This document shows, in pieces, positions 44,255 to 52,551 of a DNA stretch of 64,000 nucleotides. Each line of letters begins with the position of its first letter. Within the stretch, counting starts at the first letter, position 1. The translations under genes were made by a program, and so were the position numbers. The stretch comes from Paenibacillus kobensis NBRC 15729 (GTDB lineage: Bacteria; Bacillota; Bacilli; Paenibacillales; Paenibacillaceae): NCBI RefSeq assembly GCF_004000825.1, contig NZ_BILZ01000021.1, positions 25,260-89,259 of the forward strand, read 5' to 3'. The notes under the pieces are model-generated. The model was not told where the DNA came from, did no database searches, and saw nothing but the letters and a program-made list of their open reading frames with translations.

Positions 44255-45310
44255 TTAGTTCTCGATTTGGCTGTCAATCCAATCGCACAACAGGTGCATT
44301 CCTTCGTGAACAGAAACATTCGGAACCCAATTCAACTGTTTCAATGTATCTGAAATATCCGCTTGCGCATGCCTTACATCACCATTCCGGTACTTCCCGC
44401 ATACTTCCGGACTTGGCGCGTTGTACCGTTCCGCGATCAGCTCAGCCACTTCTTTTATCGTCGCCCCATAACCGCTGCCAATGTCGAACGTCTGGCCGTT
44501 CGCTTTCTCATTCAACATCACTTCGAATATTGCGCGCGCAACATCCGTAATGAAAACAAAGTCTCTAATCATCATGCCGTCTTCGTAAAGCGGGATGCTC
44601 TGCTTTTGTTTCGCCAAGCGGACAAACAGATTGACGATCCCGGTATATGAATTAATAAGAGATTGGCCCGGACCGTAAACGTTCTGGAGACGTAGAATGG
44701 TGTAATCAACGTCATATGATTTACACCAGCAAGCGATCAGTTGCTCTTGCGTCAGCTTAGTCGCTCCATAAATGCTCGTCGGCATCGGATTTACATTATT
44801 GCTATTCATAGGAAGAAACGCTGCGCCTGGGAAATCCCATTCACCGCGTACCAGTTGTTCGTTGCTTCTTTGTCCCGGATAAACTTCCGCTCCGTCTTCC
44901 GTCTTCCATTTCCCTTCGCCGTATACTGCCCTGCTGCTCGACAATACAATCTTATCAGGCATCACATTATGACGAACCAGCGCATCAAGCATCTGCGTTG
45001 TGCCTACGACATTAACATTCGCATGGCGGGTACTTTCCGTTAGAGATTGCCCCGTGCCCGTCTCTGCCGCCAGATGCAGAATAATATTCGGCTTCCACTT
45101 GGACAACAAATCATCCCACGTCGAAGGATCTGTAACATCAGCTACAACCAGGTTAGCCTTGGAGGACATGCGCTCCGGCTTCTGATTCGATTTATGAATT
45201 TGCGGATGCAGGTTATCTACGATGATAATATGCTCAAACGTTTCTTCGATCAGCTTCGATACTTCGCAACCGATAAATCCGGCGCCTCCAGTAATAAGAC
45301 AAGTTTTCAT
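44255..45310 (-). CDS. NAD-dependent epimerase/dehydratase (sugar nucleotide)
   Basis: A 351-residue extended short-chain dehydrogenase. CLITGGAGFIGCEVSKLI is the NAD site, the catalytic region has SSSRAVYGEGKW and SIYGATKLTQEQLI (Tyr and Lys), and RLQNVYGPGQSLINSYTG follows. It resembles UDP- or dTDP-sugar 4-epimerases and dehydratases; the exact substrate is unclear. It could make a further nucleotide sugar used by the neighbouring GT2 enzymes. AAGGAG precedes the ATG, and the gene follows the double-GT2 gene by 12 bases. Confidence 0.84.
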   Translation of the reverse strand: MKTCLITGGAGFIGCEVSKLIEETFEHIIIVDNLHPQIHKSNQKPERMSSKANLVVADVTDPSTWDDLLSKWKPNIILHLAAETGTGQSLTESTRHANVNVVGTTQMLDALVRHNVMPDKIVLSSSRAVYGEGKWKTEDGAEVYPGQRSNEQLVRGEWDFPGAAFLPMNSNNVNPMPTSIYGATKLTQEQLIACWCKSYDVDYTILRLQNVYGPGQSLINSYTGIVNLFVRLAKQKQSIPLYEDGMMIRDFVFITDVARAIFEVMLNEKANGQTFDIGSGYGATIKEVAELIAERYNAPSPEVCGKYRNGDVRHAQADISDTLKQLNWVPNVSVHEGMHLLCDWIDSQIEN

Positions 45311-45322
45311 GTTCGCTGCTCC

Positions 45323-47083
45323 TTAGGAATGATTTATTTTGTTCAACATCTTTGATGCCGCACGGTAGAAGTAATATAGCCATTTATTTTTGCTTTTCAT
45401 TGAATTGAGTTTGTTTTGCCCCAATAGATCCATCACATCGTTTGCCACTTCATATCCGTTCACCCGTGAGTAGTACTTTTTCTGCTTCTCTCGTACATAA
45501 GCTATTGCGGAATCCAGCACTTGCTGGCGAGATTGGACTTGGGCTGAATGATAGGGAACCCGGTACATTGAAGTCGTTTTGTCTACCGCTCGAAAATCCG
45601 TCTCAAGCGCCAGTCTCATCCAGAAATCCCAATCTTCCAGCGCATCCATCTTCTCATCGAAGTAGATCTTATCCTTCACAAGTTCCTTTTTGAACATCAC
45701 ACATTGAATGGGAAGATAATTCTGGTACATCAGCTTTAACCGATTAAATCCGTTATTAAAAACTACTTTATACTCATGATTGATCTTTCTTCGGTCAGCC
45801 ATGTACTCTGTAGGAACCTCGAAAGCAACCGCGTACACAACGTCATGCGTACGATGTGATAATTCATTCACCAGTACTTCTACGTGGTCAGGAAACAGTA
45901 AATCATCATCATCAAGAAAATTCAAAAATGGTCCTTTGGCTGCATCCATCGCAAGGTTCGCGGCCTTGGAACGGCCAACTTTTTGATCTGTGCTTAAATA
46001 AACGATATGAAGATCACAGAACTCTTCTTGAATCAGCTTTTCTGATACACGGCCTCCATCCTCTACTACAACCACTTCAATGTTCTTGTACGTTTGATTA
46101 CGGATACTTGTCAAAGCCTCTCGCAATATATCGACTCTGCCTATTGTCCGTACCAATATGCTGACTAACGGTTTATAATCCACCTGAATAAAATTTGTAT
46201 AGAATCCGCCTGTTCGGGCCACTTCATAATCCCACCCGGCAAACGTCGGCTTCAGCTTCTTAAGACGCCAACTGAAAAAGCTAGGCACTTTGAACAGATT
46301 TCGGAGATAGGCTGCAGTAAGCTTCTTACGGGAAACATGCGCACCATTCCCGCGCAACAAGATATATAGAAATTTAATATGCCAGAATGATACATGAAGA
46401 AATGAGCCGTATCTTACTCTCAAATTAAGATTATTAATTAAGCTGTATATAAATTGCCGCGGCTTAATTTCATTTTTTTCACTATAAGAATAATGATAAA
46501 CAATGCAACTCGGCATGTATAATAAACGATACCCTTTAGCACGTATCCTCCAGCTCAGATCAACATCTTCCGCATACATGAAAATAGAGGAATCGAATCC
46601 CCCCACCTCTTGAAAAACAGCTCGTCTGATAATGAACGCAGCACCGGATATCCAACTCGTCGACAAAGTAAGCGGATCGTACAGTTTGGGATGTTCATAA
46701 GGAAACTGTCTGAGTTCCCATGCAGCTACATCATTGTCACTTCGCTCAATCACATCAGAAGCATTAGCCAATGCCTCTTCGGTTATTTCCGTATCCACAT
46801 TTAGAAAAAAGATGAATTCGGACTTACCGGCATTAGCGCCTATATTATTCGCCGCTCCAAATCCAACATTCCTTTTATTGGAGATGATTCGCATGCTCCC
46901 GAAAACATCTTGTCGCCTCTTCATCTCTTGTTCCAGCTTCTCCGTTGTCAAATCCGAGGAGCCGTTATCAACAAAAAACAGATTCAAATTATGCTTGGGA
47001 TAACGAACACGCGATAAACTATCGAGGCATCCCTCAATCCACGATGCAGAATTGTACGTTACGATAATAATGTCTAGCTCCAC
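45323..47083 (-). CDS. dual-domain GT2-GT2 glycosyltransferase
   Basis: I take the GTG at 47083, seven bases after AGGGGAGG, giving 586 residues. The N-terminal GT2 domain (1-230) has LDIIIVTYNSASWIEGCLDS, FVDNGSSDLT, FLNVDTEIT and MYAEDVDLSWRIRAKGYRLL, rhamnosyltransferase-like features. The second GT2 domain (about 298-530) has VSILVRTIGRVDILREALTS, VVVVEDGGR and FLNFLDDDDLLFPDHV. Each domain has an apparently intact metal site, so the protein may add two sugars in turn. It belongs to the operon of ABC exporter, epimerase and rml genes. Confidence 0.86.
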   Translation of the reverse strand: MELDIIIVTYNSASWIEGCLDSLSRVRYPKHNLNLFFVDNGSSDLTTEKLEQEMKRRQDVFGSMRIISNKRNVGFGAANNIGANAGKSEFIFFLNVDTEITEEALANASDVIERSDNDVAAWELRQFPYEHPKLYDPLTLSTSWISGAAFIIRRAVFQEVGGFDSSIFMYAEDVDLSWRIRAKGYRLLYMPSCIVYHYSYSEKNEIKPRQFIYSLINNLNLRVRYGSFLHVSFWHIKFLYILLRGNGAHVSRKKLTAAYLRNLFKVPSFFSWRLKKLKPTFAGWDYEVARTGGFYTNFIQVDYKPLVSILVRTIGRVDILREALTSIRNQTYKNIEVVVVEDGGRVSEKLIQEEFCDLHIVYLSTDQKVGRSKAANLAMDAAKGPFLNFLDDDDLLFPDHVEVLVNELSHRTHDVVYAVAFEVPTEYMADRRKINHEYKVVFNNGFNRLKLMYQNYLPIQCVMFKKELVKDKIYFDEKMDALEDWDFWMRLALETDFRAVDKTTSMYRVPYHSAQVQSRQQVLDSAIAYVREKQKKYYSRVNGYEVANDVMDLLGQNKLNSMKSKNKWLYYFYRAASKMLNKINHS

Positions 47084-47123
47084 CAACTAACCTCCCCTCT
47101 TGCCTGCTTCGACGGTTTCGCGA

Positions 47124-47861
47124 TTAATTCGAAAGATTCATATATTGGTTACAAACCTCTTCCACATCTCCGCTGGCAATTAGTGTCCCCCGGTCGAGCA
47201 AGAATGCTTTCCGGCACATCCCTCGAATTTGTTCAATCGAGTGAGATACCATAATGACTGTCGTTTCACCGGAAATCATCGCTTTAATACGCTCTTCGCA
47301 CTTCTGCTGGAACTTGTAATCACCAACAGAGAGAATTTCATCTACAATTAAGATGTCCGGCTTTACTACCGTCGCGATGCTAAAGCCTATCCGGGCAACC
47401 ATCCCCGATGAGTAGTTTTTAAGCGGAACATCCAGAAACTCATGAATTTCAGCGAAATCAACGATTTCGTCAAATTTTGCTTCTATAAACTTGCGGGAAT
47501 ACCCAAGAATAGCTCCATTCAAATAGATGTTTTCCCGCGCAGTCAGTTCCATGTCGAAGCCCGCGCCAAGCTCGATTAACGGAGCAATCTTGCCATGGGA
47601 TTCCACACGTCCAGAGGTCGGCATTAATACCCCGGCTATTGTCTTTAGCAACGTACTTTTCCCGGCACCGTTAAACCCCAATATCCCTACCACTTCCCCT
47701 TTGGGTATGGTTAAGGATACTTGTTTCAGAGCATGGAATTTTTCAGTCACAATCTGGCGCTTAATTTTTTTTATGATATATTCTTTAAACCCGCTTATGT
47801 TTTCTTTGTTCAAGTCGAATACCATCGTTACGTCTTCCAGCTTTATCGCTACATTGCTCAT
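47124..47861 (-). CDS. ABC transporter ATPase, Wzt-like polysaccharide exporter
   Basis: The ATG at 47861, preceded by GAGGTAGAGA, gives 245 residues and begins ten bases after the permease stop. Walker A is GFNGAGKST, the signature is YSSGMVARIGFS, Walker B is DILIVDEILSVGD and the switch histidine is in MVSHSIEQIR. LIELGAGFDMELTARENIYL is typical of Wzt/RfbE/TagH ATPases. The protein ends after the ATPase core, without the C-terminal glycan-recognition domain of some Wzt proteins, so export probably does not need a recognised chain-end cap. It pairs with the adjacent permease. Confidence 0.9.
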   Translation of the reverse strand: MSNVAIKLEDVTMVFDLNKENISGFKEYIIKKIKRQIVTEKFHALKQVSLTIPKGEVVGILGFNGAGKSTLLKTIAGVLMPTSGRVESHGKIAPLIELGAGFDMELTARENIYLNGAILGYSRKFIEAKFDEIVDFAEIHEFLDVPLKNYSSGMVARIGFSIATVVKPDILIVDEILSVGDYKFQQKCEERIKAMISGETTVIMVSHSIEQIRGMCRKAFLLDRGTLIASGDVEEVCNQYMNLSN

Positions 47862-47871
47862 TCTCTCTACC

Positions 47872-48657
47872 TCATACGTATAGAACGATTTTATTTTCAT
47901 TTTTCTTAAACACTTTGTAACCTACTACGACCGATACCAAGCAATACATAACTGCTACTATGTTCAATTGGAGATCAGGCAAACGTCCATTAAGCACTAG
48001 CTCTCGGAAATAAGCAATAAAGACATAAACCGGATTGTATTCTACGAGCCCCCGATAGGATGCTGGAATAATCTGAATAGGATAAAACGTAGCTGAGAAG
48101 AACGACAATAGGCTTAAAAATATTCCGTATATGTGTAAAATATCGCGATAAATAACCGTTAATGAGGATAGAAGCAAGCCTACGCCTGCAGAGAATATGA
48201 ATATCAGTATGATCGGGATAAAGAAAAGGGCAGCGGTAACCGGCAAGTTGTAGCCCATAATAAAAATAATAATGAGAATGGCGATTAACGAAAACGACAT
48301 ATTGACCAGCGAGAAACAAATCTTGGACAACGGGAAAATGTACTTCGGCGTGTAAACCTTCTTGATCAGCGACCCATTATCAATCAATCCGGTTTGAGCC
48401 ATACCTGTCGATTCTGCAAAAAAGGCATACATCACCTGGCCGCTAAGAAAGTAGATCGGGAAATTTTCGATTTGGTTTTTAAACATGGTAGAAAAAATAA
48501 TGGTCGTGATCATCATGAACAGCAGAGGATTGAGAACACTCCAGATCACGCCCAAAGAAGATCTTCTATACTTAATCTTAAGATCTCTTTTCACGAGTTC
48601 GAAGAGCAGTTCCCTGTATCCGTATATTTCACTCAAGATCTTCATATCGAACTTCAC
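47872..48657 (-). CDS. ABC-2 type permease, Wzm-like polysaccharide exporter
   Basis: A 261-residue membrane protein with six helices. The N-terminal interface region ELVKRDLKIKYRRSSLGVIW and the core LNPLLFMMITTIIFSTMF are characteristic of Wzm/RfbD/TagG permeases; YNPVYVFIAYFRELVLNG follows near the end. The frame opens with GTG at 48657; an ATG four codons on (48645) is an alternative and ribosome-site evidence does not decide between them. It exports the polymer made by this operon together with the ATPase gene directly downstream. Confidence 0.88.
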   Translation of the reverse strand: MKFDMKILSEIYGYRELLFELVKRDLKIKYRRSSLGVIWSVLNPLLFMMITTIIFSTMFKNQIENFPIYFLSGQVMYAFFAESTGMAQTGLIDNGSLIKKVYTPKYIFPLSKICFSLVNMSFSLIAILIIIFIMGYNLPVTAALFFIPIILIFIFSAGVGLLLSSLTVIYRDILHIYGIFLSLLSFFSATFYPIQIIPASYRGLVEYNPVYVFIAYFRELVLNGRLPDLQLNIVAVMYCLVSVVVGYKVFKKNENKIVLYV

Positions 48658-48687
48658 ACTTCCTAGCCATTAGTTTAGCTGAATCCA

Positions 48688-49656
48688 CTATCGTATCATC
48701 CTGTTTTTGATATATCTCACGGTTGAAGAAACTAGCATCCGTTGAATGTTCCAATAATGAGGCCATGCCTTATAACGAAACTTCTGCCGCTGAACAAGAT
48801 TCAAATGAGTGATCCCTTCATAAAAACCGCTTAAATAAACTTTGCTCCATCCGGCTCGCAGAAAAAACACATATTTCACCAAATACCCAACAACCAGAAA
48901 CGGTAAGTTAATCAGCATTTGAATAAATGGCATATTCTTATAAAGAAGATAAACATTATTTCTTGCCGAAAGCTTTATTTTGAATTCATTATACTTAGAG
49001 CCTGACGTTCCGCTGCCCACATGATACACGACAGCATCAGGGCAGTATTCGTTCTTATAACCGAACAACCGCGCTCTATAGCCAATATCAACATCTTCTA
49101 GATAGGCAAAAAACTGCTCATCGAATAAACCGATTTCGTCAAAAACAGCCTTCCGGTATATTGCTGCTCCGGCACATGAACTGAAGACAGATCCGCCCTC
49201 CCGATAATCGGAAGCCGGTTCGCCATCCCCCCGTTTAAATGCCCACCCAAAAACCGTCAGCTCGTCCCCGGCGTCATCGATCATGTTTCTTTGGTTCATT
49301 CTTATCATTTTGCTTGATACTGAAAAGATCAATTCGTTGCTGTTAATATGCCGGTAAAGGGATGCTAACCAGTCCTCTTCGACTTCGGTGTCATTATTAA
49401 GCAGAACAACAAATTGTCCACATGCACGCAAGATCCCCTCATTTACCGCTCTGCTAAATCCGTAATTCCGCTCCAATTGTATAACGCGAACCTCTGGATA
49501 CGCCTCTCGAACGAAGTCGAGGCTGTGGTCGGTTGAGGCATTATCAATTAGAATGACTTCGAACTCAATGCCTTGTTGCTTGTACAAAGAGCGTAAACAC
49601 TTCTCAAGAAACGGCTCTCCGTTATAATTGGGTATTACTATCGAACAGGTAACCAT
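48688..49656 (-). CDS. glycosyltransferase family 2 (rhamnosyltransferase-like)
   Basis: A 322-residue GT-A enzyme, first gene of the rhamnose-glycan operon. CSIVIPNYNGEPFLEKCLRS, LIDNASTDHS, metal-site VVLLNNDTEVEEDW and FFAYLEDVDIGYRARLFGYK are typical of WbbL-like rhamnosyltransferases. A C-terminal hydrophobic stretch (MLINLPFLVVGYLVKYVFFL) suggests membrane attachment. The ribosome site before the ATG is weak. A TATAAT hexamer lies about 20 bases upstream (49677-49682, minus strand) without a good -35, so promoter and leader are uncertain. Confidence 0.86.
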   Translation of the reverse strand: MVTCSIVIPNYNGEPFLEKCLRSLYKQQGIEFEVILIDNASTDHSLDFVREAYPEVRVIQLERNYGFSRAVNEGILRACGQFVVLLNNDTEVEEDWLASLYRHINSNELIFSVSSKMIRMNQRNMIDDAGDELTVFGWAFKRGDGEPASDYREGGSVFSSCAGAAIYRKAVFDEIGLFDEQFFAYLEDVDIGYRARLFGYKNEYCPDAVVYHVGSGTSGSKYNEFKIKLSARNNVYLLYKNMPFIQMLINLPFLVVGYLVKYVFFLRAGWSKVYLSGFYEGITHLNLVQRQKFRYKAWPHYWNIQRMLVSSTVRYIKNRMIR

Positions 49657-49963
49657 CGTCTCATCATCCCGGCCTCATTATACAGCTAGTGTTTGGAATT
49701 TAACTCAATAATTGCACAATTATGAGAATAATTATATCTATCTGGCCATTATCAATTTATTATACACTTTCAAATGAATTAGAGGCTACCACCAATATCT
49801 CGCTTATTCGTTGCACTTCGACATCGTACGAGTTAAAATATCCTACGATCAAGATCTATGTTACACTAAAAGGGATTTTCAATTCGCCGAAGCAGCAGAG
49901 TATGGTTTATTTTAAGGAAAATTACAATTTAAAGAAGACTAGTTAAGGAGCCTCGCACTCGAT
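49657..49963. other. divergent intergenic region
   Basis: About 300 AT-rich bases separate the minus-strand rhamnose-glycan operon from the plus-strand ligase-like gene. They hold the plus-strand promoter at 49811-49839 and a possible minus-strand -10 box at 49677-49682. I see no convincing small gene; the open frame at 49722-49946 is AT-rich and lacks a ribosome site. Confidence 0.6.
49811..49839 (+). promoter_or_regulatory. sigma-A promoter of the ligase-like gene
   Basis: TTGCAC (49811-49816) and TAAAAT (49834-49839) are 17 bases apart. The leader of about 120 bases ends in AAGGAG, 13 bases before the ATG. Confidence 0.6.
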
Positions 49964-52462
49964 ATGAAAAACAATCATCTTTCCCCCAAGCATCCACGCC
50001 AGTCAGAACAACCTTTATTATTCGTCGTCTTCGCCCTGTTCCTCGGCCTCTGGTTATTGCTGTTCCCTTATCGGGCAGGCTTGTTCAACGGGCTGTCGCA
50101 CAACTTTGAGAAGCCCATCCTGAACGCCGCCTTATACGTCGGATTGCTATTCGCAGTCGTATCTGTCGCCATGCTGCTTACGCGCAAACAGACTGGTCCA
50201 ACCAAGGCCATCATGTTATCGGCATGGATACTTCCCTTCTGCTACTGGCTGTCTTCATTCGGCGCAGCCGCCCAATACGATGCTCGCTGGCTCATTCTGA
50301 TCAACGCAGTGGCAGCCGCCTTATTCACCAGCGCAGCCTTCGTATCCCGTCTTGCCGTCGGTCAACGGATATTGGAATGGTTCCTTGTCGGAACCGGTTA
50401 TGTGATCGTCCTCTACGGGTTGTTGAACGTATTTGGTTTGGCCTACAGAGCGGATGCGTTATGGCAATCGCTTCCCGGACAGTTCCGGCTCACTTCTGTA
50501 CTCCAATACTCGAACACATACGCCGCACTGTTAATCGCTCTGTTTCTTGTCGCTCTCTACTACGTATCGCATGTTAAGAATCTCTATTGGCGTGCCATGC
50601 ATGCGTTCATGCTTGTCCCGATTTTCGTATCGTTCATGTTAACGTTATCGCGGGCCGCTTTGTTGCTGCTCCCGCTTCTCGTTCTCTGCTTGTTGCCTTT
50701 CCTCCGTCTGTCGAAACAAATACTGCTTTTATTGTACATGATTGTGTCTATCGGTGCATCTTTTATCATCTTGAGTAAGATCGACTCGAACATGCTCGAA
50801 ATTGCTACGCAAATCACGACGAGCGTCGAAAATACCGGAACCTACACATTGTTCGGACTCTTCGACAAGCTGTCTTGGACGAGCTGGTTCCCTATGCTGG
50901 TTGTCAGCTTGGTTCTCGCTGCGCTCGCTTGGTTCGTACATGAGCCGCTCGAACGTCTGGCTGACTCTCGACTGACTCGTTTCACCGGAACCAAATGGTC
51001 GCTGTTCGCTGTTCCGGCATTGCTCATCCTGCTCTGTGCGCTCGGGGCAGCACTCGTGCTCGGCAGCAGCGCCATTCGAGGCCTGCTTCCGCCATCCATT
51101 GCCGAACGGGTCGAGAATATTAACTTCAACCAGCACAGCGTGCTGGAACGCGGAACGTTCTACAAGGACGCGATGAAGATCTCGGCTGATTACCCGATTC
51201 TAGGCGCCGGCGGCGGCGGGTGGAACGCTCTGTACCAAGAGTACCAGAACAATCCATACTCCAGCGCGCAAGCCCATAACTACATCATGCAGGTGCTTGT
51301 CGAGACCGGCTGGCTTGGATTACTGGCTCATCTCGCCTTAATCATCGGCATCCTGTTTCTTTACATCCGCGGTTATATCCGTCATTCGGAGAAGCGCGGA
51401 AGCCATATCGTTCTGTTCATTCTGGCGTCGTCGATTCTTGTACACAGTCTGCTAGACTTTGATATGAGCTATTTTTATATGCAGGCGATTGTATTTGTTT
51501 GCTTAGGAGCTCTCTCGTCGGTTTATAGCCGAGCATCTTCTCCGGAGTCGGCATCGGCTAAGCAGACTACTCAAGCATTGGTTTCCAAACTCCCAATCGT
51601 CTACCCGGCCATACTCGCCTTACTGTCGATTGTACTAATCGCTTATACGGGGCAACAGCTCGGTGCCAATGCGAACTATAAGAAAGCGGTGGAGCTCGCT
51701 TCCGCAGGGCAACCGTTCACAGAAGTGATCCAGCCGCTCGATAAAGCGATCAAGTCAAGCCCGTACAATCCGGATTACGCACTCACCGCCGCCGACTGGT
51801 ACATGCAAGTTTACGACAGCAGCAAGGAAGCTTCCTATGCTGATAAGGCAGGCCAACTGCTCGACAAAATGTATAAAATCAACCCGTATAATCCGATGAT
51901 GTTAAGCACGAAATATGCTTATGAGAAGGCGCTCGGCCAAGAAGACGCCCTGCTCGCTACGCTGGAGGAACGGATTGTCAAGTTCAAATGGTCGATCGGC
52001 ATGTACGACGATGCCATGCGAGAATACGCCATTAACGGATGGGACGTCCGGAAGGACAAGCCGGAGCTCCGCGACCAGCGCTGGAAGCGCGTCGATGAGC
52101 TTTACGAGGACGTCCTGATCAAAATCGAAGAACTCAAGAAGCTCCCGCCGGAGCAATTGCAAGGCCGTTCTTTCGATATTACGCCGGGTATCCGGAATGC
52201 GATGGGACTCACCGCATACGGACGCGGCGATTATGCGAAGTCCATTGAATGGACCGCCCCAGTCGCAACCGGCGATCTAAGCGCACTGAACAACCCGAAC
52301 ATCGATGCAGCTACGAAGAACAGTATCAAGAATGTCATTCGCGTCTACCTCGCTGCTCTCGATGCAACAGGTCAATCGAACGATGCTTTGAAATCAACTT
52401 TGTTTGCGCTCGATCCAGAGCAAGAGAAACAGTTGAACGACCTGATTGCGGGTCGTAATTAA
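49964..52462 (+). CDS. O-antigen ligase/polymerase-family membrane protein with helical repeat C-terminus
   Basis: An 832-residue protein. Residues about 20-560 hold a dozen or more membrane helices with the Wzy_C/O-antigen-ligase pattern, including MLTLSRAALLLLPLLVLCLL, a long loop with GAGGGGWNALYQEYQ and SSAQAHNYIMQVLVETGWLG (the conserved histidine region). Residues about 575-832 are soluble and helical, TPR-like, with repeated YNP-centred turns (SSPYNPDY, INPYNPMM). It probably joins glycan to an acceptor or polymerises units outside the membrane. It is the only plus-strand gene in the glycan region right of rocD, and is transcribed alone to the terminator at 52496-52537. Confidence 0.82.
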   Translation: MKNNHLSPKHPRQSEQPLLFVVFALFLGLWLLLFPYRAGLFNGLSHNFEKPILNAALYVGLLFAVVSVAMLLTRKQTGPTKAIMLSAWILPFCYWLSSFGAAAQYDARWLILINAVAAALFTSAAFVSRLAVGQRILEWFLVGTGYVIVLYGLLNVFGLAYRADALWQSLPGQFRLTSVLQYSNTYAALLIALFLVALYYVSHVKNLYWRAMHAFMLVPIFVSFMLTLSRAALLLLPLLVLCLLPFLRLSKQILLLLYMIVSIGASFIILSKIDSNMLEIATQITTSVENTGTYTLFGLFDKLSWTSWFPMLVVSLVLAALAWFVHEPLERLADSRLTRFTGTKWSLFAVPALLILLCALGAALVLGSSAIRGLLPPSIAERVENINFNQHSVLERGTFYKDAMKISADYPILGAGGGGWNALYQEYQNNPYSSAQAHNYIMQVLVETGWLGLLAHLALIIGILFLYIRGYIRHSEKRGSHIVLFILASSILVHSLLDFDMSYFYMQAIVFVCLGALSSVYSRASSPESASAKQTTQALVSKLPIVYPAILALLSIVLIAYTGQQLGANANYKKAVELASAGQPFTEVIQPLDKAIKSSPYNPDYALTAADWYMQVYDSSKEASYADKAGQLLDKMYKINPYNPMMLSTKYAYEKALGQEDALLATLEERIVKFKWSIGMYDDAMREYAINGWDVRKDKPELRDQRWKRVDELYEDVLIKIEELKKLPPEQLQGRSFDITPGIRNAMGLTAYGRGDYAKSIEWTAPVATGDLSALNNPNIDAATKNSIKNVIRVYLAALDATGQSNDALKSTLFALDPEQEKQLNDLIAGRN

Positions 52463-52495
52463 GTCTTAATACGAATATCCCGCCAGCAATACAAA

Positions 52496-52537
52496 GAAAC
52501 GACCGACATGGCCTAAGCCAGTCGGTCGTTTCTCTTT
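52496..52537 (+). terminator. intrinsic terminator (possibly bidirectional)
   Basis: GAAACGACCGAC pairs with GTCGGTCGTTTC around a 13-base loop, followed by TCTTTT on the plus strand. It ends the ligase-like gene and lies about 15 bases beyond the convergent glnS stop, so it may serve both. Confidence 0.87.
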
Positions 52538-52551
52538 TATCTCCGATTCAC

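Noticed and set aside
49722..49946. 74-codon plus-strand ORF between the divergent glycan genes
   Set aside because: No ribosome site, it contains the promoter of the next gene, and it is composed of AT-rich low-information codons.
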